58,165 nucleotides of DNA, from NCBI GenBank assembly GCA_009779195.1, contig WRET01000014.1, positions 1 to 58,165 on the forward strand, given 5' to 3'. The position numbers and the translations under genes were made by a program. Below are positions 50,534 through 58,165 of this stretch, piece by piece (the first letter of the stretch is position 1; the number at the start of each line of letters is the position of its first letter). Origin of the DNA: Micrococcales bacterium (lineage in GTDB: Bacteria > Actinomycetota > Actinomycetes > Actinomycetales > Cellulomonadaceae). The notes beneath the pieces were generated by a model, which had not been told where the DNA came from, did not search any database, and worked only from the letters and a program-made list of their open reading frames with translations.

Positions 50534-52861
50534 TCAGGCGAACTGGATGACGAGGCTGCCGTCGGCGCCGCGCTCGATACGGCTCAAGCACAGCAGGCGC
50601 ACGACGTCGCGGCTGATACGTTTCTTCATCTCCTCGAAGGAGAAATAGGCCTCCTTGCGGTACTCGTACTCGACTTTGTGCTGTGCCATGTTCCGGTCCT
50701 GGACGACAGTCTTCAGCTGTTCCAGGAAGTCGACCTGCTCGACCCAGGCAACGTCGATCGCCTTGAGGAAGACGATGTTCTGGAACTTGGTGTAGGTCTC
50801 GGCGTCGGCCAGGGTGTCGGCCTTGTCGTCCACCACCTGGGAGAACACCGTCGTGAGGAACTCGCGCACATGTTGGCGGTCGTCGGTGTCCAGGGTGCTG
50901 AAGCCAGCGGGCAGGTGGTAGCTGAGGTTGTCGAAGACGTACCGCATGAGGAAGGCGCGGGGGTCGCCAGCGCGGGCCGCCAGGGCGTCGGCGAAGACAC
51001 CCACCGCGATCTGCTCCAGCTCGGACCGCGTGACCGGGTCGCCTGTGATGATCTGGTCGCGCATCGCGTAGACGAGGTCACGCTGGCGCGACATGGCGAT
51101 GTCGAAGTCCTTGGACAGCTTGCGGGCGCCGCTGGCAGAGTCCTCGGCGGCCCGCTGGGCGCGTTCTAGCAGGTGCTGCATGGCGCTCGGGCTGCGCCGC
51201 TTCTTGGCGACATCTTCGGGTTTGACCGAGCCGAACTTGACGAAGAGGTCGTCTTGCATCGAGGCGTAGAAACGGCTGGACCCTGGGTCGCCCTGCCGCC
51301 CGGCCCGGCCGCGGACCTGCCCCTCGACACGCAGGTTGGGAAACTTCTCGGCCCCGATGATGACCAGCCCACCCAGCTCTTTTGCCTCGGCCTCGACCTT
51401 GATGTCGGTCCCCCGCCCGGCGATGAGGGTGGCGACGGTGATCGCGCCTTTGCGCCCGGCCTCGGCGATCATCGCTGCTTCCCTGGCTTCGCTCAGGGCG
51501 TTGAGCAGGTTGTGCTCAATACCACGGTCGAGCAAGTACCGGGAGAATTTTACCGAGCTGGAGACCGAACCTGTGGTGAGCAGGACCGGCCGTCCCGTCT
51601 GGCGGACCTCTTCGAGGTAGTCCAGGACGAGGCTCTCTTTTTCTTCGACCGTCTCGACAACGATATCGGGTTCGTCCACCCGGACCACCGGACGGTACGT
51701 CGGTATTTCGATGACCTGTGTCCCGTAGGTCTTGAGCAGCTCTTTCTCCGATCCTTTTGCGGTACCCGTCATACCGCCCATGCGGTCGAACATCCCGAAC
51801 AGGTTCTGGTAGGTCACCGACGCCATCGCCCTGTTCTCTGTGGTGATCTCCAGACCCTCTCTGCCCTCGATAGCCTGGTGCAGCCCACCCTGGAGCTTGT
51901 TGCCTTCCAGGAGACGGCCCGTCACTGCGCTGAGGAGGACGAGGCTGCCTGCCATCACCATGTAGTCGCGCATCGGCTCGAAGCTTGTCCGCGCCCGCAG
52001 GGCGAGGTTGATGTGGCGGTTGAGCTGGAAATACTGCCGGTCGTAGATGTTGGCGACCCGGAAGAACCGGTTCGCTGCCACCGTCCCAGCGTCGGTGAGG
52101 GTGACGACGCCCGTGCTCTCTTCGTACTCGTACTCGACGTCTTCGCGCAACGTCGCGACGAACGCGTCCGCCAGGGGGTACAGGTTAGACTGCACCCGCG
52201 GGGATCCGGAGATGACCAACGGCATCTGCGCCAGGTCGAGCAAGATCGCGTCTGCCTCGTCGATCAGCACGTAGTTGAACGGGCGCAGGTATTTCTCCTC
52301 GCTCGTCCCCGCCAGGTTCTCCAGGAGATAGTCGAAACCTAGCTTGTCGCTCGTAGAATAGATGACGTCCGCAGCGTAAATGTCTTTCTTTTCGTTGGTT
52401 GAGAAGTCGTTCGCAGCGGATTCTGGCACGCCGATCGCCAGACGCAGACCCATGAACTCGTACACCGGCCGGAACTCCTCGGCGTCGCGACGGGCCAGGT
52501 AGCCGTTGACAGTGACGAGCATCGCACCGCGGCCCGACAAGGCGTTGAGGTACAGCGGAAGCGTCGCGGTCAGGCTCTTGCCCTCCCCCGTCTTCATGGC
52601 GGCGATGTCGCCTTGGTGCATGACGACCGCAGCGAGGACCTGGTTGTCGTAGGGGAACTTCCCCACGGTCCGCGAGGCCGCCTCCCGGAGAGCCGCATAG
52701 GCCTCGGGCAGGAGGTGGTCGAGGGTCTCCCCCTTGTCGACCCGTTCACGGAACTGCCGTGTCATGTCCGCCAGCTCCGCGTCGGACAGCGCGTGCATGG
52801 CGTCGCGGTGCGAGCCCACCCGTGCGACGAGCCGTTGGTTCTTCGCCTCACTCCTGGCCAT
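50534..52861 (-). CDS. secA2: Accessory Sec ATPase SecA2
   Basis: 775 aa, shorter than housekeeping SecA and without the C-terminal zinc-binding tail. Walker A MKTGEGKSLTATLP at ~89-102, DEAD-like LIDEAD at ~199-204, LTTGSVSSSVKFS, then AGRGTDIKVE and GRAGRQGDPGSSRFYAS complete the two nucleotide-binding folds. SecA2 drives export of glycosylated SRR protein through SecY2. ATG with GGTGGAG upstream; it overlaps asp3 by 14 bases. Its place beside asp3 and gtfA makes it the aSec SecA2, not the mycobacterial-type SecA2. Confidence 0.94.
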   Translation of the reverse strand: MARSEAKNQRLVARVGSHRDAMHALSDAELADMTRQFRERVDKGETLDHLLPEAYAALREAASRTVGKFPYDNQVLAAVVMHQGDIAAMKTGEGKSLTATLPLYLNALSGRGAMLVTVNGYLARRDAEEFRPVYEFMGLRLAIGVPESAANDFSTNEKKDIYAADVIYSTSDKLGFDYLLENLAGTSEEKYLRPFNYVLIDEADAILLDLAQMPLVISGSPRVQSNLYPLADAFVATLREDVEYEYEESTGVVTLTDAGTVAANRFFRVANIYDRQYFQLNRHINLALRARTSFEPMRDYMVMAGSLVLLSAVTGRLLEGNKLQGGLHQAIEGREGLEITTENRAMASVTYQNLFGMFDRMGGMTGTAKGSEKELLKTYGTQVIEIPTYRPVVRVDEPDIVVETVEEKESLVLDYLEEVRQTGRPVLLTTGSVSSSVKFSRYLLDRGIEHNLLNALSEAREAAMIAEAGRKGAITVATLIAGRGTDIKVEAEAKELGGLVIIGAEKFPNLRVEGQVRGRAGRQGDPGSSRFYASMQDDLFVKFGSVKPEDVAKKRRSPSAMQHLLERAQRAAEDSASGARKLSKDFDIAMSRQRDLVYAMRDQIITGDPVTRSELEQIAVGVFADALAARAGDPRAFLMRYVFDNLSYHLPAGFSTLDTDDRQHVREFLTTVFSQVVDDKADTLADAETYTKFQNIVFLKAIDVAWVEQVDFLEQLKTVVQDRNMAQHKVEYEYRKEAYFSFEEMKKRISRDVVRLLCLSRIERGADGSLVIQFA

Positions 52862-53300
52862 GTGGCTCCACCTCCAGCAAGGTCAAGGACGTGAAACGCA
52901 GCTCGTCGCACCCCGCGTTCACCAGCCGGATCGTGTAGTGGTGGCTGTCTGGCGGGTACCCGAACGAATGCTCCGGCGGGTACAGCACCACAGCCGAGAG
53001 CAACGTGTCGAAGCGGTCGAAGAACCGCACCTCGAAGAAGAAGGTTCCCGCCGGGACGGACGTGGCATCTGCAACGACGCGGTAGGTCATACCGCCGTGC
53101 AGCAGCGGCAGGACCGGGCTTTCTCGCACCGCCTGGTAGTCGGTGGACGAATACCACTCCTGCATCGTCGTCCCTGCAGGCATGAGACGGTTCACCAGGG
53201 CGACCTCGCCTGAAGCCGCGAGCACCAGCGCCGTCCCGTAGAGGGACATCTGGCTGTCAGGGCAGCCCCAGCGGACAGTCGTGACTTCATTGGTGGTCAT
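52848..53300 (-). CDS. asp3: Accessory Sec system protein Asp3
   Basis: 150 aa, normal for Asp3. Shared family blocks are SLYGTALVLAASG, NRLMPAGTTMQEWYSSTDYQ, PVLPLLHGGMTYRVVADA and YTIRLVNAGCDELRFTSLTLLE. Asp3 is a carbohydrate-binding-module-like protein that bridges Asp1 and Asp2 and touches SecA2. Its ends overlap asp2 and secA2 by 14 bases each, so its stoichiometry is likely set by translational coupling. Confidence 0.87.
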   Translation of the reverse strand: MTTNEVTTVRWGCPDSQMSLYGTALVLAASGEVALVNRLMPAGTTMQEWYSSTDYQAVRESPVLPLLHGGMTYRVVADATSVPAGTFFFEVRFFDRFDTLLSAVVLYPPEHSFGYPPDSHHYTIRLVNAGCDELRFTSLTLLEVEPHGQE

Positions 53301-54807
53301 CGCGCACCGCCTGGTACTCGTCGATCACTCGTCTGTACTGGTTGACGAACCAGGTCACGATCGATGCGCTGTCGTCGTTGTGACGTCCCTGGTAACCCCG
53401 GGCGATCACTGTCGTCGGTTTGCCGGTCTGCGAGTTGAGCAGCGTGTAGTATGCCTGGTCGTCGTAGTCGTCCTGCGCCATGTAGGACATCAAGATCTTC
53501 GTGTCGCCGAACCCCGGGTTTCCGTTCCAGCGCTCGACGAGCCGCTGGGTGAAAGCGTCGACCGAAGGGTCGCCGTCGCGGTCCCAGAAGTTCACGATGT
53601 CGAAGACCGTGAAGAAGTCGTTGGGGCGTACCAGCCGGCCGCGTTCGGCGACGTACCCAAGATCGACGATGGGCTTGCCGGCGATGATCGCCAGCGCGTC
53701 GAGCTGCGACCCGTAGTACAGGGCGCCGAAGGAGCCCATCGACAGGCCCGAGAAGATCACGTCGTGCTCGGTGAACCCCAGAGAGGCGATGAGCTCGCGG
53801 ATCATCTGCAGCAGCTCACCTTCGAGGCCATCGGAGCCGAGGTAGAAACGTCCTCCTTCCAGCCGGGGGTCTGTCACGAGGAGGAAAGGGTGCCCAAGAC
53901 CTTCCATCATGTGGTAGCCCTCGAAACCCTCGGCTGGGCGGTATCCGGCGAAGTAGATGTTCAGCGGAGGTGTCAGGTTCCCGGGGTGGAAGTAGAAGAA
54001 CAGCTCTTCGCGCCGGGAGTCGACGATCCGCTGCCCGCCGGGCAGGAAGTGGCCCGCACCGAGCCGGGAGTGCCGGTAGTGGACCGGCCCGACCTTGACC
54101 GTGCCGCTGCCCTTGGCGAAGACCGAGCAGGAGAGATACCCGCTCGTCGGTTCTGCGATGACGACCGGCTCCGACAGCTCCGACTGTGAGTACCTCGTCT
54201 GGAAAGCGATGACTTCCGGGGTGCCGGAGGCGACGAGCTGGACACCGAGCTCGATCTGGCAACCGGGGTCGGCCACGAACTCGGGCCACAGCTCCAGCGG
54301 GTGGTCGCTCTCGTAGGCGATGTTCTCCTTCCACGTCACCAGCTGGCGAAAGCCGTCGGTATTTTCGTCAACAGTCGTCGCGAGGTACGAGTTCCCTTCG
54401 AACCACGAGTCGCAGGTGTGGAACGGCGAGACCATCGCCTTGTGGATCTCCAGCTTCTGGCCGAACGGCCTTGCGAAAAATTTGCGGGGCAGCTCGTCGA
54501 CGATGCCTTGGCGGTGGCTCATGTCTTCGTAGACCACCACCTTGCGTGCGAAGAACCGCTGGTAGGTGTCGTCGAACGCCGTCGCCAGGTGCCGCGCGAC
54601 GAGCAACGTGTGCGGCGCGACGGCCGAGTCGAACGCCTCCAGGTGGTCCAGGCTGCAGGCAGCGTCGAGCACCGTGACATCAGGGTGGCCAGCAAGAAGC
54701 ACGTCGAAGCCGGAGCTGTCGTCGACGTCGGCAAAAGACCATTCGACACCAGCTGGCACACGGCACGACTGTGACCAGTCCTCACGCCCGATCTGCAGGA
54801 CCCGCAT
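53287..54807 (-). CDS. asp2: Accessory Sec system protein Asp2 (acetyltransferase/hydrolase fold)
   Basis: 506 aa. Starts VLQIGREDWSQSCRVPAGVEW as in Asp2 proteins. The C-terminal half is a Ser-hydrolase domain: IFSGLSMGSFGALYYGS places the nucleophile at about Ser356. MAQDDYDDQAY and YQGRHNDDS offer the triad Asp and His. In streptococci Asp2 O-acetylates GlcNAc on the SRR protein and is needed for export. The ATG at 54807 has GGAGG upstream and overlaps asp1 by 26 bases. Confidence 0.9.
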   Translation of the reverse strand: MRVLQIGREDWSQSCRVPAGVEWSFADVDDSSGFDVLLAGHPDVTVLDAACSLDHLEAFDSAVAPHTLLVARHLATAFDDTYQRFFARKVVVYEDMSHRQGIVDELPRKFFARPFGQKLEIHKAMVSPFHTCDSWFEGNSYLATTVDENTDGFRQLVTWKENIAYESDHPLELWPEFVADPGCQIELGVQLVASGTPEVIAFQTRYSQSELSEPVVIAEPTSGYLSCSVFAKGSGTVKVGPVHYRHSRLGAGHFLPGGQRIVDSRREELFFYFHPGNLTPPLNIYFAGYRPAEGFEGYHMMEGLGHPFLLVTDPRLEGGRFYLGSDGLEGELLQMIRELIASLGFTEHDVIFSGLSMGSFGALYYGSQLDALAIIAGKPIVDLGYVAERGRLVRPNDFFTVFDIVNFWDRDGDPSVDAFTQRLVERWNGNPGFGDTKILMSYMAQDDYDDQAYYTLLNSQTGKPTTVIARGYQGRHNDDSASIVTWFVNQYRRVIDEYQAVRDDHQ

Positions 54808-56344
54808 AGGCCGCCACCTCCTTGATGAGGTCCCACCGGCCAAGGACTTCTGGTGCCCGGAAGATATCGTGCAGCACCCTGCACTGCACGAGCGACTGGT
54901 TCCAGTGCTCCAGCCCGACCAGGAAGTGGTCCAGGGCCGTCGCCAGCTGCGAGTCGTCGTCGATCACGTAGCCATTGATCGGGTGCGTGACCAGGTCTTG
55001 CTGGTAGCGGTTGATCTGGGGAACTCCGGCGTTGACCGCTTCCGTCGCCAGGTGGTAGTTCACGGTGGCCCCGAGGTCGACGAGCACCCGGGACTTGGCC
55101 ATCGTGGCGATCAGCTCGGCCTCCCGGTCCACGAAGGTGAGCATGATCTTGTCCTCCGGAGCGTCGGCGGCGCCCATGTCGACGCTCAGCCCAGCAATGT
55201 CATCACCGAGGAACGCCAGGTCGAGGCGCTGGTATCCGCCGATCACACGCCGGACCTCGTGCAGGTACTCCAGGTCCTGAGACCGGAAGGTGCACACCAG
55301 GAGCCGGGCGTTGTCGTCGACGAGCTGGCCCGCCATGGTGGCGATCGTGTAGTCGAGCTCGTCAGTGGTGATGTTGTCGACGAACAAGGCGATGTACGTC
55401 TTGCTCTCGTTCGTGCTCGCCCCGAACGTCGCACGTCGTTCTAAGGGGTAGATCGACAGCTCGGGCAGAAATGCCCACTGTTGTTCCTGCTCCGCTTCGC
55501 CGTCGCCCTGGCCGACGTCCGTGAAGACGGCACCGGCCCGGTCGAGCAATGCGCTCGACGCACCCTCACGCCTCGAAGGCGAACGCGAGAGAACCAACGT
55601 CTGGTCGCCGAGCGTCGACGCGACCAGGGCGTTGTGCTGCTGTGACAGTGCCAGGACCACCGTGTCGCGTTCCCCCTGGCGTTTGCCCAGGTGCACCCCG
55701 AGGAACTCGGCGATGAGAGCTTCCCAGCTCTCGTACGACGAGCGGGCGAACCGGTCGTCGTCGTTCTGGAGGATGTCGATCTGCCCTGAGAGCACATCCT
55801 CGCTGACGATGACGTCGCCAGTGCGCGACAGGTAGAACTGGGTCGCCGGGCGCCCCTCCTCGTCGTGCATGAGGATGCTGGACAAAAAGCCCCTGTCGTC
55901 GAAGATCCGCGCGAGCGTGGGCATCCCGGCCCCGTAATACCGGATGGCCAGCAGCGTGCCTTCTCGGGCCAGGTAGACCCGTGCGTAGACCTCGGAACCC
56001 TGCATGACGGTGACGATGAACGGGTTGTAGTAGAAGCTGACGTCTTGCGGCCAGTCCAGCGAGAGGAAGTCGAGGGGCCGGGTGTAGTCGTCTCCCAACC
56101 CCTGGATCTCGTCGAAGAACGACCAGTACGGCAGGCCGAAAAGGTCCTGGGCGTGCAGGAACCGTCGCAGGGTCGGAGCGTAGTTCAGCACGACGAGCCC
56201 GGCGTCCTCGTCCCCCTGCGAGAAGACCCGCAGCTGGGTGACGGTGTCGTCAGCCTGGGACCGCGCGGTGCTGCGGAACCACACGCTGTCGGTGGTGTAC
56301 CACGGACGGACGGGGTTGTACCAGGAGGAGATGAAGTGGATCAT
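54782..56344 (-). CDS. asp1: Accessory Sec system protein Asp1
   Basis: 520 aa. Opening HFISSWYNPVRPWYTTDSVWF and the blocks LPYWSFFDEIQG, PLDFLSLDWPQDVSFYYNPF, RSSYESWEALIAEFL, FVDREAELIATMAKSRVLVDLG and GVPQINRYQQDLVTHPINGY match Asp1, a GT-B-fold protein that has lost glycosyltransferase activity and binds the SRR substrate. The ATG at 56344 overlaps the secY2 stop (ATGA), fixing the start. Confidence 0.9.
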   Translation of the reverse strand: MIHFISSWYNPVRPWYTTDSVWFRSTARSQADDTVTQLRVFSQGDEDAGLVVLNYAPTLRRFLHAQDLFGLPYWSFFDEIQGLGDDYTRPLDFLSLDWPQDVSFYYNPFIVTVMQGSEVYARVYLAREGTLLAIRYYGAGMPTLARIFDDRGFLSSILMHDEEGRPATQFYLSRTGDVIVSEDVLSGQIDILQNDDDRFARSSYESWEALIAEFLGVHLGKRQGERDTVVLALSQQHNALVASTLGDQTLVLSRSPSRREGASSALLDRAGAVFTDVGQGDGEAEQEQQWAFLPELSIYPLERRATFGASTNESKTYIALFVDNITTDELDYTIATMAGQLVDDNARLLVCTFRSQDLEYLHEVRRVIGGYQRLDLAFLGDDIAGLSVDMGAADAPEDKIMLTFVDREAELIATMAKSRVLVDLGATVNYHLATEAVNAGVPQINRYQQDLVTHPINGYVIDDDSQLATALDHFLVGLEHWNQSLVQCRVLHDIFRAPEVLGRWDLIKEVAAYAGPADRA

Positions 56345-57618
56345 GCGGCTGCCCTGCTCGGCTGGGTCTTGAACGTGAAGTCGTATTTCGTCCCGAGCGT
56401 CGTGTCGGCGATCTCTTCTCGAAGCACCCACAGCAGGCCCAGAAGGATCATGACGGTTCCTGGTGCCATGAGGACGTACTGCAGGTTCGGGAACTGCCCG
56501 ATAAAGTACATCGGAAGACCGGTGAACAACACCAGGACGATGCCGCTGAACACCGAGAGTCCGACGACGTTCCTGCTCAGGAACCTCTTCGTGGCCTGAC
56601 CAGGAGGGACGTTGTCGAAGTACTCGCCGCCGTTCTTCATACGCTTGGCTATGTCCTTGGGGTTCACCATGAACAACCCGAAAAATATTGTCATCACGAA
56701 CAACAGCACGAGGTAGGCGACGAACCCTCGGTGGGTGTTCAGCCCCCAGGCCGCCAGGAACCGGTCAGCGCCCGCCGAAGCACCCGGAAACACCGCACCA
56801 GCCGCGTGGGCGACGTAGTGCGGGATCACGAGCAGGGTGAGCGCGTACATGATGGGTGAGGCACCCGCGGGGTTCAGCTTGACCGGCAGGTAGGACACAC
56901 CGGTGTAGCCGGAGTCGATAGAGGTCTTGTTGACGTGGAGCCGTAGCTCGGCATTGCCGGCGAACACTCCGACGAGCACGACGCAAACACATGCAAGGAC
57001 CACGAACCACAGCACACGCACGGACTGGGCGTCAGCCGTCGCGGCGGACAAGACCTGCGTGTTCCGCATAGCCGTGATGATGATCTGGTAGAGGATGAAC
57101 ATGGTGACGCCACCGAGGCCCTTGTCCTCGTTCTGGTTCGCCAGCCATGCCACCAGCACTGCACCCAAGGTCAGCACGACGACAACGAAAACCTGTGCGT
57201 TGACTATGTCCGAGAACGGTCCCCACGACGTTCCCTGGATCTGGTACCTCGACATCAGGCTGACAGCCTGGACGACCGCCAGGGCCACCATCACGAGGTC
57301 GCGCGCGCGTTTCACCGTTTCTTCTGGGACTTTTCGGTCCCTGGTGATCTTCCCGATGAGGAGGAACCGCCACAGGATCGCCGCGCCCATCCACGGCCCC
57401 AGGCCCAGGGAGAAGACCGACGGGTGGAAGAAGTTGCCGCCCGATGCGATGTTGGCAGCATTGAGCAGGTCCGTGTTGACCTGGCTGGTGTTCGTCGCCT
57501 GGTCGCTCAGGAGGGGGATCGGGATGTTGCGGCCGACCATGAAGCACGCGAAGAACAACGCTGTCCACCCGAGCTTCGTCTTCAACGTCGCGAACTTGCC
57601 GTCACGAACCTGTGCCAC
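56341..57618 (-). CDS. secY2: Accessory Sec channel SecY2
   Basis: 425 aa with about ten membrane segments, of SecY length. WTALFFACFMVGRNIPIPLL (first helix), a FHPSVFSLGLGPWMGAAILWRF plug-like region and GVSYLPVKLNPAGASPIMYAL are recognisable. Compared with SecY the cytosolic loops are short, as in SecY2 proteins. It forms the dedicated membrane channel for the SRR adhesin with SecA2. GTG with AAAGGAGG upstream, 31 bases after the adhesin stop. Confidence 0.93.
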   Translation of the reverse strand: MAQVRDGKFATLKTKLGWTALFFACFMVGRNIPIPLLSDQATNTSQVNTDLLNAANIASGGNFFHPSVFSLGLGPWMGAAILWRFLLIGKITRDRKVPEETVKRARDLVMVALAVVQAVSLMSRYQIQGTSWGPFSDIVNAQVFVVVVLTLGAVLVAWLANQNEDKGLGGVTMFILYQIIITAMRNTQVLSAATADAQSVRVLWFVVLACVCVVLVGVFAGNAELRLHVNKTSIDSGYTGVSYLPVKLNPAGASPIMYALTLLVIPHYVAHAAGAVFPGASAGADRFLAAWGLNTHRGFVAYLVLLFVMTIFFGLFMVNPKDIAKRMKNGGEYFDNVPPGQATKRFLSRNVVGLSVFSGIVLVLFTGLPMYFIGQFPNLQYVLMAPGTVMILLGLLWVLREEIADTTLGTKYDFTFKTQPSRAAA

Positions 57619-57649
57619 ACCTCCTCCTTTCTCGTCTCATTTGCCACAC

Positions 57650-58165
57650 TCATGTCCTGTGGCCGAAGATGTTCAGCGAAGACAGCAGCGACCCGATCCG
57701 CGACACGCGGCTCCCGTCCGCGTTCGCAGGTAATGTGGACTCGCTGTGCAGGTAGCTCTCGGCGTCGGACATGCTCTCGAGCACCGAATCGCTGACAGAA
57801 GACTCAGAATCGCTCGCCGAGAGCGTCCCACTGACAGACTCGTAGATAACCGTCCGCTGCGACTCGCTCGTCGACGTCGACTCAGATTCACTAGCAGAGA
57901 CAGATCCCGACACGCTCGCGGACCCCAACACGCTGGTGCCCGACGCCGACCCCCCCATGGACCCGGACGCGCTGGTCGAGACCGACCCAGACAAGCTGAC
58001 GGAACCAGACTCGCTGGACGATGTCGACTCAGACCCACTCACAGACTCCGACCCGCTGGTCGAAACCGACCCAGACAAGCTGACGGAACCAGACTCGGAG
58101 GACGATGTCGACTCAGACCCACTCACAGACTCCGACCCGCTGGTCGAAACCGACCCAGACAAGCT
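57650..58165 (-). CDS. Serine-rich repeat (SRR) adhesin, C-terminal end (runs off right edge)
   Basis: 171 codons seen, open to the right edge, so signal peptide and binding region lie outside. The visible part is a near-pure Ser domain (SxSxS with Glu, Thr, Gly, Val), the expected GtfA/GtfB glycosylation substrate. It ends SESTLPANADGSRVSRIG then SLLSSLNIFGHRT. At the position of LPxTG there is LPANA, and the following stretch is only weakly hydrophobic with a short basic end, so sortase anchoring is doubtful. It is the first gene of the aSec operon in this window. Confidence 0.9.
   Translation of the reverse strand, partial: SLSGSVSTSGSESVSGSESTSSSESGSVSLSGSVSTSGSESVSGSESTSSSESGSVSLSGSVSTSASGSMGGSASGTSVLGSASVSGSVSASESESTSTSESQRTVIYESVSGTLSASDSESSVSDSVLESMSDAESYLHSESTLPANADGSRVSRIGSLLSSLNIFGHRT
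57988..58165. repeat. 84-bp tandem repeat in the SRR gene
   Basis: Near-identical units start at 57988, 58072 and 58156 (exact 84-bp period, 28 codons). A visible difference between copies is a synonymous Ser codon swap (AGC for TCC). Confidence 0.85.

Overview
This is a high-GC actinobacterial chromosome segment, most likely from the Micrococcales (for example the Cellulomonas/Sanguibacter neighbourhood; the genus is inference). The evidence is strong GC codon bias, a mycothiol ligase (mshC), a Mpa/ARC-type proteasomal ATPase, an actinobacterial-type PAC2 protein, and many leaderless genes whose start codon lies 6-8 nt after a TANNNT -10 box. The window mixes housekeeping genes with several accessory blocks.

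Layout: 1-843 is the 5' part of a long Pro/Ala-rich repeat protein that runs off the left edge. 1.1-6.5 kb holds accessory genes: an HTH-sensor/PP2C pair, a hipBA toxin-antitoxin pair lying between a remnant and an intact copy of the same unknown family, and small hypothetical genes. 6.8-17.5 kb is a six-gene minus-strand cluster in the order MoxR AAA+ ATPase, DUF5682, VWA, SWIM zinc finger, then two DUF4132 proteins. It matches the composition of the E. coli yehI/yehLMPQ locus. The last DUF4132 gene is frameshifted by a 5-bp tandem duplication. 17.6-22.5 kb is housekeeping: Mpa, TrmI, a CBS-containing M50-like membrane protein that lacks its catalytic Glu, and PAC2. 22.6-26.1 kb is a lower-GC four-gene cassette: ECF-S-like membrane protein, membrane-anchored alpha/alpha-toroid protein, TrpF-like isomerase and SAM methyltransferase. 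26.3-34.7 kb is housekeeping again: Tam-like methyltransferase, MshC, UppP, M20 and M3 peptidases, and a fructosamine-kinase-like protein.

34.9-45.0 kb is an array of large paralogues resembling the DUF6493 family. Two are full length. Two are half-length proteins split exactly at the interdomain linker. The array is interrupted by a DUF4143 ATPase whose promoter carries four 23-bp tandem repeats, by a 32-bp perfect inverted repeat, and by a Phd/YefM antitoxin. 45.1-47.7 kb has an AI-2E family membrane protein, tRNA-Leu(GAG), a REP-like palindrome and a small HicA-like gene.

47.7 kb to the right edge is a complete accessory Sec (aSec) export and glycosylation locus, all on the minus strand, transcribed as serine-rich repeat (SRR) adhesin, secY2, asp1, asp2, asp3, secA2, gtfA, gtfB. 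Glycosylation by GtfA/GtfB, modification and targeting by Asp1-3 and export by SecA2/SecY2 would deliver the SRR adhesin to the surface. Its visible C-terminus does not carry a canonical LPxTG sorting signal. All functional calls come from reading motifs in the sequence; no database search was run.
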